Source: JBMOPD01 sp049323615
GTDB lineage: Bacteria > Bacillota > Desulfotomaculia > Desulfotomaculales > Desulfocucumaceae
Length of the DNA stretch: 7,930 bases
Direction of reading: 5' to 3'
NCBI GenBank assembly: GCA_049323615.1
Contig: JBMOPD010000033.1
Coordinates: forward strand, 1 to 7,930
Position 1 is the stretch's first letter. Every line of letters starts with the position of its first letter. The notes beneath the pieces were generated by a model. The model saw only the letters and a list, made by a program, of their open reading frames with translations, was not told the DNA's origin and made no database searches. The position numbers and the translations under genes were made by a program. Positions 1 through 4,419 of the stretch are shown here, piece by piece.

Positions 1-115
1 GTTCAGCCGCAGGTCCTGTAGCCGGATTGAAACCCGGACCCCGGCCCCAGAGTTTTCTTTCCTCGGCTATCTCTAAGTATGAATAAAAAAAACTGGGAGT
101 TCTACCTACTAAATC

Positions 116-322
116 TTGACGCAGACTGGTAATGGTGCCAGATTGATTAAAAATAAAAGTGGTGATATTGTAATAATATCCAAAGATGGAACAAGAAGAA
201 TAAGATTTGACATAAATAATCCTTCTCCTCATAATAGTCCTCATGGTCATATAGAAGAACTCGTAAATGGGAAATGGGTGAAATCAGGCCCAATATATCC
301 AAATGATGTGCCGCATAACTGA
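116..322 (+). CDS. Orphan C-terminal tip of a polymorphic toxin (type 24-like), probably a truncated remnant
   Basis: The 68-residue product reads like the extreme C-terminal toxin domain of a large polymorphic (contact-dependent or secreted) toxin. It starts GNGARLIKNKSGD, has an RRIRFDINNP strand, then the histidine-rich PHNSPHGHIEEL segment (about residues 38-49) and a GKWVKSGPIYP-type end. From memory this layout recurs at the tips of proteins annotated polymorphic toxin type 24; I could not check that. The only available start is TTG at 116. A TAA at 110-112 closes the same frame upstream and no well-spaced ribosome binding site is visible (GGGAG at 94-98 is about 17 bases away). No delivery domain, signal peptide or repeat region precedes it. 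It is therefore more likely a displaced cassette or decayed 3' end than a complete gene. It is followed 12 bases later by a candidate immunity gene. Base composition is AT-rich compared with the rest of the window. Confidence 0.55.
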   Translation: MTQTGNGARLIKNKSGDIVIISKDGTRRIRFDINNPSPHNSPHGHIEELVNGKWVKSGPIYPNDVPHN

Positions 323-334
323 AAGGAATGGTGA

Positions 335-580
335 ATGATGAGGATACTTGACCAAGATAATGATAAGGCAACAAAGAACGTATTAATCCTTTTGACACCT
401 GAAGAAGCTGCTGAATTAAGAGATGATTTGGAGCGAATGTTGCAAGGAAATATTTTTCAAGAGCATACCCATATAAACGATAAGGAGTTTGAACATGAAA
501 TGACGGTTGCAATTTATGATGCTCGAGAAATAGAATTCTTTGATGAGAGGATAAAAAAATTAATCTTGGAAGATGAATGA
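335..580 (+). CDS. Small acidic protein, probable immunity protein of the adjacent toxin tip
   Basis: The gene encodes 81 residues, acidic and soluble, with no signal peptide or membrane segment. The start is the first of two tandem ATGs. GAAAGGA at 321-327 lies seven bases upstream, so it can be translated on its own. A helical LTPEEAAELRDDLERML stretch (about residues 20-36) is followed by a HTHINDKEFEHEMTVAIYD segment and an acidic tail. Position suggests the role: it lies directly downstream of a polymorphic-toxin tip on the same strand, the usual place for the immunity gene that binds and blocks the toxin. I recall similar small proteins with an LTPEEA...LRDxL / H-H / E-TV-IYD pattern next to such toxins, but cannot confirm a family. 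Local G+C is very low (about 31% in its last 100 bases), which fits transfer with the toxin fragment. It could be maintained to protect against toxins of sister strains. Confidence 0.65.
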   Translation: MMRILDQDNDKATKNVLILLTPEEAAELRDDLERMLQGNIFQEHTHINDKEFEHEMTVAIYDAREIEFFDERIKKLILEDE

Positions 581-844
581 CTTTCTTCTGTCGGATAAAT
601 TGGATGTCCTGACTTACTGAAAAAAAACTAACAAAACTGGCTGCAAAATTGCCGTGACAGGTAGTGGAAGCGAAAGATACTTCAGCCACAATAAATCGAT
701 ATACCAGGCCTGACCGCATCAATGTATTTATTAGATATTGTAGTGCCAGACCCTTGCTTCAAACCGCTAATAAAGAAATTAGCGCAATAATCCATTTTTA
801 CAATTTCTGTAGCATAATCCAAATAATGCAGCAAGCCAAGAATC

Positions 845-877
845 AAGGCCAACGGAAAACAAACCGTTGGCCTTTTT
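845..877 (+). terminator. Strong intrinsic terminator
   Basis: An 11-bp perfect stem (AAGGCCAACGG at 845-855 with CCGTTGGCCTT at 864-874) closes an 8-base AC-rich loop and runs into TTTTT (873-877). It lies about 265 bases after the putative immunity gene. The stretch between them (581-844) shows no convincing gene, so this may end the transcript from the toxin/immunity pair or belong to a deleted gene. Confidence 0.85.
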
Positions 878-995
878 CGTGCCTGGAAAGGAAGAAATGG
901 CAGTGCAAAACATTTGCCCACAGGGGCACGGGGTGGGAATACCCTTGTAATCCCCCTTCCAAAAGACTGGCCACAGAACAGCAACGGAGCCGTGC

Positions 996-1023
996 TAAAG
1001 GTATTGTTTAAAAAAACCGAAAA
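996..1023 (+). promoter_or_regulatory. Possible sigma-D (sigma-28) type promoter
   Basis: TAAA at 996-999 is separated by 16 bases from ACCGAAAA (1016-1023), which resembles the flagellar sigma factor consensus TAAA-N15-GCCGATAA. It is 30 bases ahead of a YjfB-like putative motility gene, so the class would fit. The -10 match is partial, and a poor sigma-A alternative (TTGTTT with TATAAA, spacing too long) is also present. Confidence 0.3.
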
Positions 1024-1053
1024 AGTTGTTAATATAAAGAATGGAGGTTTTTT

Positions 1054-1239
1054 ATGGATTCCAACGACATGGGTGGAGTAGGGGCGCAACAAGCTAACTT
1101 GTTAGGTCAAGTTCAAACCAGTTTGCTGCGCAAGGCGATGGACCAGGAAAAAGAGGCCACAAAAACGCTAATTGAGTCCATGCTGCCCAAAGCACCCAAC
1201 CCTCCACATTTAGGCAACAATGTAGACCGGTATGTTTAG
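1054..1239 (+). CDS. YjfB-like putative motility protein
   Basis: The gene encodes a 61-residue protein without signal peptide or membrane helix. The central segment QVQTSLLRKAMDQEKEAT (about residues 19-36), the following short leucine/methionine helix, and the HLGNNVD ending near the C terminus match the layout I know for the YjfB family (putative motility protein, Pfam YjfB_motility). Its biochemical role is not established; the name comes from association with motility regulons in Bacillus. The ATG has an excellent ribosome binding site, GGAGG at 1043-1047, six bases away. It is a single-gene unit: a terminator follows at 1265 and there are no flagellar genes in the window. A sigma-D-like element lies upstream, which would agree with co-expression with flagella if real. 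Confidence 0.8.
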   Translation: MDSNDMGGVGAQQANLLGQVQTSLLRKAMDQEKEATKTLIESMLPKAPNPPHLGNNVDRYV

Positions 1240-1264
1240 GCAACCGGCTACATTGTTATCTCTG

Positions 1265-1290
1265 ACGGCAATTATTTGCCGTTTTTCTTT
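1265..1290 (+). terminator. Intrinsic terminator of the YjfB-like gene
   Basis: The stem ACGGCAA (1265-1271) pairs with TTGCCGT (1276-1282) across a TTAT tetraloop and is followed by a T-rich run, TTTTTC then TTTTT. It lies 25 bases after the stop codon. Confidence 0.85.
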
Positions 1291-1319
1291 TTGGGGGACG
1301 AGTCAGGAGAGGTGCCATT

Positions 1320-1484
1320 ATGTATTTAAGTAGAGAGGATGGTATGCACCACGCTGCAGGTATGTCTATTCTAGCACTTGCATCTGTAGCCTTAACAATT
1401 CCCTTTATCTTCTATGCTAAAGATATCGCAGAATCAGTTCGGATTATCGCAGGAAGAAAAACCGTAGGTGAGGAAAAATGCTGA
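1320..1484 (+). CDS. 54-residue single-pass membrane protein, function unknown
   Basis: This small gene reads MYLSREDGMHHAAGMS, then a hydrophobic stretch of about 18-20 residues (about 16-34, rich in Leu, Ala, Val, Ile and Phe), then a short mixed-charge tail with RKTVGEEKC at the end. AGGAGAGG (1305-1312) sits seven bases before the ATG, an almost ideal ribosome binding site, and a GC-rich hairpin follows 12 bases after the stop, so I regard it as real despite its length. The N terminus carries a Met-His-His and an acidic pair; the C terminus ends in a single cysteine. One helix with a charged tail suggests a small inner-membrane protein. I do not recognise a family. Confidence 0.7.
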   Translation: MYLSREDGMHHAAGMSILALASVALTIPFIFYAKDIAESVRIIAGRKTVGEEKC

Positions 1485-1495
1485 TAAAGTTTTAA

Positions 1496-1512
1496 GCCGC
1501 CCTTGAGGCGGC
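1496..1512 (+). terminator. GC-rich hairpin after the 54-residue gene, weak terminator
   Basis: GCCGCC (1496-1501) pairs with GGCGGC (1507-1512) over a five-base loop. The downstream sequence ATTAATATTT is AU-rich but not a true U-tract, so termination may be incomplete. Confidence 0.5.
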
Positions 1513-1540
1513 ATTAATATTTAGGCTGGGTAAAAGAAAA

Positions 1541-1554
1541 GAGCCCTAAGGCTC
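1541..1554 (-). terminator. Terminator overlapping the stop of the 60-residue minus-strand gene
   Basis: Read on the minus strand, GAGCC (1554-1550), a four-base loop and GGCTC (1545-1541) are followed by TTTTCTTTTA. The TAG stop codon at 1548-1546 lies within the loop, so coding sequence and terminator are merged. On the plus strand the hairpin is followed, after CTTCGG, by TTTTTC, so it may also act in the other direction. Confidence 0.65.
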
Positions 1555-1728
1555 CTTCGGTTTTTCTTTAAGATTTATAGATAGATGCTTTAGGTTTTCT
1601 GCAATTGACTCGTGGGCCCTCATTAAACGCCAGAACGCAACCAGGACTATGACGTAAAAAGCAGCCATCACCAGAACCATAAGCAATCCAAAAGCTGGGA
1701 TGCCGAACCCCCAGTTCCCCCACATCAT
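1546..1728 (-). CDS. 60-residue single-pass membrane protein with charged C-terminal helix, function unknown
   Basis: The protein has a long hydrophobic segment (about residues 8-33, from FGIPAFGLL to LVAFWRL) followed by a polar helix, RAHESIAENLKHLSINL, and a lysine/proline tail KEKPKEP. This predicts one membrane helix with a cytoplasmic amphipathic or coiled-coil tail. A GTG at 1737 would add three residues but overlaps the Shine-Dalgarno sequence; GAGGGG is eight bases ahead of the ATG at 1728, so I prefer that start. Small proteins with this shape (one helix, then an 'ESI..NL..L' helix) are common and mostly unannotated in Firmicutes. I do not know the function. It is divergent from the 53-residue gene at 1872 and ends in its own terminator. 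Confidence 0.7.
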   Translation of the reverse strand: MMWGNWGFGIPAFGLLMVLVMAAFYVIVLVAFWRLMRAHESIAENLKHLSINLKEKPKEP

Positions 1729-1871
1729 TTTTTTCACCCCTCGTCTTAGATTACGACAGAGGCAAAAAGAATATACAATAACTGTGTGGGCTTTAAAATG
1801 GAGCAGCCTGGTAAATAAACAAGTGCATAACGGATTTTCAAATGGCCAAGCTATATTCGGAGGTGTTTTAA

Positions 1872-2033
1872 ATGGCCAAAGAGAAAACCGACAAGAAAAA
1901 GCGTCCGCTCACTTCCTACCCGCAGCCCCCTTTTATGGCCGGAGACCCGACGAATTATGATGCATACAGAGAATTGGTTGAGCCGGGCCCCCTTTCCAGC
2001 AGTGAAAAACTGCCTGACAAGGACAAGAGTTAA
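1872..2033 (+). CDS. 53-residue lysine-rich hydrophilic protein, function unknown
   Basis: The gene starts at ATG 1872 with GGAGGTG (1859-1865) six bases upstream, a strong site that decides the start. The product begins with a basic run (MAKEKTDKKKRP), continues with a proline/aromatic part (SYPQPPFMAGDPTNYDAY) and ends in a charged tail (LPDKDKS). It has no membrane segment, cysteine or recognisable domain and is probably largely unstructured. A perfect seven-bp hairpin follows eight bases after the stop. The ribosome site, start, and hairpin together argue for a real gene. No family recognised. The sequence AAATGGCCAA occurs both at the start codon and about 30 bases upstream (1840-1849), a small local duplication. 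Confidence 0.6.
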   Translation: MAKEKTDKKKRPLTSYPQPPFMAGDPTNYDAYRELVEPGPLSSSEKLPDKDKS

Positions 2034-2041
2034 ACTATTGA

Positions 2042-2059
2042 AGCCGCCATCTGGCGGCT
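2042..2059 (+). terminator. GC-rich hairpin after the 53-residue gene
   Basis: AGCCGCC (2042-2048) pairs perfectly with GGCGGCT (2053-2059) around an ATCT loop, eight bases beyond the stop codon. There is no U-tract (CCCTCATTTATG follows), so it may act as a transcript 3' stabiliser or weak terminator. It uses the same GCCGCC/GGCGGC core as the hairpin at 1496-1512. Confidence 0.5.
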
Positions 2060-2168
2060 CCCTCATTTATGACTATATCACAATTTTCCGGTAAAAAAGT
2101 CTCAACTTACTTTGGCCCCTTCTGCGGTGTCGACAGGTCGGGCTTGAACTTCTCGCCGGGAAGTGAAT

Positions 2169-2230
2169 GGGGTCAGGCTTTACTTTGTTCCTTTGTTCAA
2201 ACGGAATTTCACAAAGTTAAGCCTGACCCC
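2169..2230. repeat. REP-like palindromic element (20-bp arms)
   Basis: GGGGTCAGGCTT-T-ACTTTGT (2169-2188) is matched by its reverse complement at 2211-2230 with one mismatch in 20, around a 22-base loop. No T-tract follows on either strand, so it is not an ordinary terminator. Imperfect palindromes beginning GGGGTCAGGC are, to my recollection, scattered in bacterial genomes beside REP-associated tyrosine (Y1/IS200-like) transposases. No transposase is present here, so if mobile it would be a non-autonomous copy. It sits in a gene-poor stretch (2060-2577) in which I see no convincing gene. Confidence 0.6.
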
Positions 2231-2531
2231 CTAAACCCGCAAACTTAAACCCCGGCCATCCCTTTCAACTTTTCTCTGTGCCGGGGCACTCTTCTATTAT
2301 AACCTCCCGCCAGATGCTTTACGGGAAAAATAAGCGGAAGGTGTGGTTCACTTGGGGCGGGACGATTGAGCGAACGGCTTCAACGTCGGTGGATATTACT
2401 TTGTCAATAAAAAGAATTATTTTATTAAATAATTAAACCCGGGTATTCAAGGATCATAAAAAACGTTATATTGTAATTAATCAGATAAGGCTTAAGCTGA
2501 AAAGTATTCCCGGCAGCCATTTGACATTTTA

Positions 2532-2540
2532 TGTTACTAT
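2532..2540 (+). promoter_or_regulatory. Possible extended -10 promoter of the DUF2157 gene
   Basis: TGTTACTAT (2532-2540) fits an extended -10 (TGnTAnnnT) and lies 38 bases before the GTG start. A TTGACA at 2521-2526 is conspicuous but only eight bases upstream, so it cannot serve as -35 for this -10; its own 17-base-spaced -10 (GGCTTA) is poor. Confidence 0.35.
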
Positions 2541-2577
2541 AGCGGCTTAAAAATTAACCCGGGAAGGAGGGATTCCC

Positions 2578-3337
2578 GTGGGCAGGGCTTCCTGGTTGAA
2601 GAAAGAAACATACTTGTGGGCGGAAAAAGGGATCATCAGCCGGGAGCAGGCTGACCAAATAGCCGGTTTATACCCGGAGGACCATAAAAACAGGCTGATT
2701 TCAATCCTGCTGATACTGGGCGCCATCCTGCTGGGGGCCGGGATAATACTGTTCTTTGCCTCAAACTGGCAGTACCTTCCCAGGTGGTTGAAGATTGGCC
2801 TGGTAATTGTCCCGCTGGTTTCTTTCCACCTGTCCTCCCAGTTGACTCACACCAGCTATCCGAAGTTGAGCGCAGTTTTATCTTTGCTTGGATGCATCAT
2901 GTTCGGCTCGGGCATCTGGCTTATTGCGCAAATATATCACATCAACGCCTACTTCCCAAACGGTATACTTTTCTGGTTCCTGGGCGTGTTGCCCGTGGCT
3001 TTTTTCCTGAGAGAGCCCCTGCCCCTGGCACTAAGCTCCTTATTGCTGGGTTTTTGGGTGGTGGCGGAGCGCTCTTCTTCGCCGGCAACCATATTTATGG
3101 CGCTGCTTTTCTTCGCAGTTGTATTTTATTTAATCTATAACATGCGGTCGTCCTTCGCTGGCCGCTGGTATTATCAGTGCTGTTGCCTTTGTGACCACGG
3201 AGATGTTCCTAATATTAGAAAAGACCAATTCCGGCTCTCACCCGGTTTTCTCGATCTTCTTTGTGCTGCTGCTGTCCGGGCAGTCGCTCATGCACCTGTC
3301 CAAGCACCCCGCCAACCAAATCAAATACTTTGGCTAG
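2578..3337 (+). pseudogene. DUF2157 multi-pass membrane protein, frameshifted
   Basis: GTG 2578 has AAGGAGGG (2564-2571) six bases upstream. Residues 1-35 form the typical soluble DUF2157 head (LWAEKGIISREQADQIAGLYP). Next come strongly hydrophobic helices at about 40-61, 71-88, 97-119, 128-144, 150-163 and 171-188. After residue about 190 the original frame turns into cysteine- and arginine-rich sequence that does not look like membrane protein and runs to 3366. The +1 frame instead continues as LAAGIISAVAFVTTEM, FSIFFVLLLSGQSLMHLSKH and KYFG, again membrane-like, up to a TAG at 3335-3337. So one base has probably been gained, or two lost, around 3142-3157. The joined product (about 250 residues) is still short for this family, which I recall as roughly 300-450 residues. 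The function of DUF2157 proteins is unknown. A sequencing error would explain the frameshift but not the short length. Confidence 0.75.
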
Positions 3338-3406
3338 ACCGACCTCGACATTCTGGTCAGAGTTGACCGGTTTGGCAACGCGGTTATTGAAAAGCTTGTG
3401 AAATGA
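3338..3406 (+). pseudogene. Possible coding remnant after the amber stop
   Basis: Directly after the TAG at 3335 the same frame stays open for 22 codons and reads like real protein (TDLDILVRVDRFGNAVIEKL) before a TGA at 3404-3406. It has no start codon or ribosome site. It could be the 3' end of the DUF2157 gene, or of a neighbouring gene such as the GDYXXLXY-type protein often found beside DUF2157, joined to it by a deletion. Only the codon pattern supports this. Confidence 0.3.
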
Positions 3407-3447
3407 TAAAGGTCCGAAACCGGGACAAGGGTGGGAGAAATAATTTT

Positions 3448-3825
3448 TTATTTATCAATCAGGATGATTAGGTTTGGAGTGCAGGGGTTGATGGAGATCT
3501 GCCGGTAGGTTCCCTTTGCGCCGGCCCACACCCAGTCCCGGACCTGGGAGAAGGTCAGGTAGATAGTCTCCTGCCGGCCACGGACATCACTCTCTAAGGT
3601 ATTCAGCCAGAAAAAATCTATCCGGAGTAAATCCAGGGCGCTGATCACCTGAAAGTCGGCAAAGCTGTTATTGTTCCGGGCTATGACCCGGCCTTCTTTT
3701 CTGTTTAGCTGTTTCCATGCCTCTAAGGACAGGCAGAAATCCCGGCGCATGTCGATGCCCCGGCAGACGGGTTCAATTACTAAATGGCTCCCGGAAAGAT
3801 GGATTTTAACCAGAGTCTTACGCAT
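3448..3825 (-). CDS. T-box-regulated protein of unknown function (125 residues)
   Basis: I chose ATG 3825 because AAGGAGGG (3839-3832) lies six bases upstream; an upstream in-frame start at 3858 would fall in the terminator. The product is soluble, with no signal peptide or membrane helix. It opens with a beta-like RKTLVKIHLSGSHLVIEPV, then CLSLEAWKQLNRKEGRVIAR, a DLLRIDFFWL stretch, an IYLTFSQVRDWVWAG segment and a hydrophobic C terminus (LIILIDK). I do not recognise a family; the fold may be small alpha/beta. Its leader is a T-box riboswitch with two antiterminator/terminator modules, so it should be made when a particular tRNA is uncharged. T-box targets are nearly always aminoacyl-tRNA synthetases, amino acid biosynthesis enzymes or transporters, or regulators of these; this protein resembles none of them. 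It could be a regulator or a stress protein, or it may have inherited the leader after loss of the original target gene. Confidence 0.75.
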   Translation of the reverse strand: MRKTLVKIHLSGSHLVIEPVCRGIDMRRDFCLSLEAWKQLNRKEGRVIARNNNSFADFQVISALDLLRIDFFWLNTLESDVRGRQETIYLTFSQVRDWVWAGAKGTYRQISINPCTPNLIILIDK

Positions 3826-3856
3826 CAAAATCCCTCCTTGAAATGTCATGCTGGCC

Positions 3857-3883
3857 AAAAAAAAACGCCCCTGCGCAGGGACG
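3857..3883 (-). terminator. T-box terminator 2 (gene-proximal)
   Basis: On the minus strand CGTCCC (3883-3878), loop TGCGCA, GGGGCG (3871-3866) and nine U residues (3865-3857) form the terminator. The CGTCCCT arm is also the 3' half of the competing antiterminator. Confidence 0.85.
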
Positions 3884-3970
3884 GAAATTTTTCCGCGGTA
3901 CCACCCTAAATTGGTTTCGTTGAAACCTTCTCTACGGATAAAGGATTGCTCTTTTCCCGCCTCAAAAGCC
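3857..3970 (-). promoter_or_regulatory. Partial second T-box module (antiterminator/terminator, no stem I)
   Basis: The 14-base T-box sequence AGGGTGGTACCGCG is present on the minus strand at 3907-3894. It is preceded by a stem III-like hairpin (GGTTTC-AAC-GAAACC, about 3928-3914) and followed by terminator 2. Only about 75 bases separate it from the end of terminator 1, and I find no AGUA/GAA specifier loop in them, so this copy cannot read an anticodon by itself. The UGGU bulge would pair with the ACCA end of a tRNA with A at the discriminator position. Confidence 0.8.
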
Positions 3971-3981
3971 GTCCATAAAAT

Positions 3982-4014
3982 AAAAAAACCGTTAATCCCA
4001 TAGGGACGAACGGT
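3982..4014 (-). terminator. T-box terminator 1 (upstream)
   Basis: On the minus strand ACCGTT (4014-4009) pairs with AACGGT, with an inner CCC/GGG pairing of CGTCCCTATGGGATT, followed by seven U residues. It overlaps the 3' arm (CGTCCCT) of antiterminator 1, the standard T-box switch design. Confidence 0.85.
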
Positions 4015-4279
4015 CGCGGTACCACCCTACTTGGCTTTTTAGGCCCGGCTCATTTAAAGGTACGGGAATCGCTTTTTCCTTATACCCCTTCCCTGTAACG
4101 GGAGAAACCCGTTTCGGCCTACTTTCCACTTCACTTGAAAGGTTTCAGCCTCAAAGTTCGGGGGAGAACTTCAACCGGTCCTGCCCTGAAGGCGCTTCCA
4201 GTCACCGGCGCCTTCTCCCTGGAGGGTGGTTTTCCAGCCTACTTTTCCCCGTCATCACTTTTAAAAAAGTATTCCGTTA
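3982..4279 (-). promoter_or_regulatory. T-box riboswitch, complete module with stem I
   Basis: On the minus strand, in order: lower stem AAAGT/ACTTT; K-turn GATGA (4256-4252) opposed by GA; stem CGGGG/CCCCG; specifier loop with AGTA (4243-4240) facing GAA (4172-4170); AGGGAG box; apical hairpin AAGGCGC/GCGCCTT; then a hairpin AACGGG/CCCGTT (4113-4097); a stem III-like GGC/GCC; the T-box sequence AGGGTGGTACCGCG (4028-4015); and terminator 1. The specifier directly after GAA is GUU (Val, 4169-4167); shifted by one base it is UUC (Phe, 4168-4166). By comparison with the glyQS-type GAA-NNN-A layout GUU is in register, but the base after it is C rather than A, so the amino acid is not settled. The element acts in cis on the gene at 3448. 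Confidence 0.9.
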
Positions 4280-4285
4280 ATGGTT

Positions 4286-4314
4286 ATGTTAGCCTGCCGC
4301 ATTCCGGTTGTCAA
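4286..4314 (-). promoter_or_regulatory. Sigma-A promoter of the T-box transcript
   Basis: On the minus strand TTGACA (4314-4309, perfect -35), a 17-base spacer, and TAACAT (4291-4286). Transcription would begin near 4279, just upstream of stem I, giving a leader of about 450 bases. Confidence 0.75.
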
Positions 4315-4338
4315 CTATTTTATTCTCAAGCCAATTGC

Positions 4339-4347
4339 TGGTATAAA
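4339..4347 (+). promoter_or_regulatory. Extended -10 promoter of the HAD hydrolase gene
   Basis: TGGTATAAA (4339-4347) is an extended -10 with no good -35 (TTTATT at 4319). It lies about 72 bases before the GTG at 4420 and is divergent from the T-box promoter, with the two cores about 25 bases apart. Confidence 0.45.
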
Positions 4348-4419
4348 TGCAGGTTTTTGGGATTGCAGATAGAATTAATAAAAATCAATGCATAAGAATC
4401 TTTTTCTAAAATCAGGGAG

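Noticed and set aside
20..45. GGATTGAAACCCGG, reminiscent of tRNA T-arm or CRISPR repeat ends
   Set aside because: No cloverleaf can be built around it and the motif is not repeated.
1..86. Open frame from the window edge to a TAA at 84-86 (about 27 codons, proline/serine rich)
   Set aside because: It could be the 3' end of an upstream gene, but no family is recognisable and low-complexity content gives no support.
147..722. 191-codon minus-strand ORF
   Set aside because: It is the antisense shadow of the toxin tip and immunity genes and has no ribosome binding site or domain.
700..790. Short stretches resembling a transposase C terminus in two frames
   Set aside because: Resemblance is impressionistic; stops close the frames within 30 codons and no inverted repeats flank it.
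664..1011. 115-codon plus-strand ORF and the overlapping minus-strand ORF at 682-1092
   Set aside because: No ribosome site; the plus ORF runs through the strong terminator at 845-877. Composition is not protein-like in either.
2314..2436. 40-codon ORF starting at ATG 2314
   Set aside because: No Shine-Dalgarno sequence and no recognisable product.
3407..3447. GTCCCG/CGGAC hairpin between the convergent DUF2157 remnant and the T-box gene
   Set aside because: Stem is short and imperfect and the following T-run is only three bases; not a convincing terminator.
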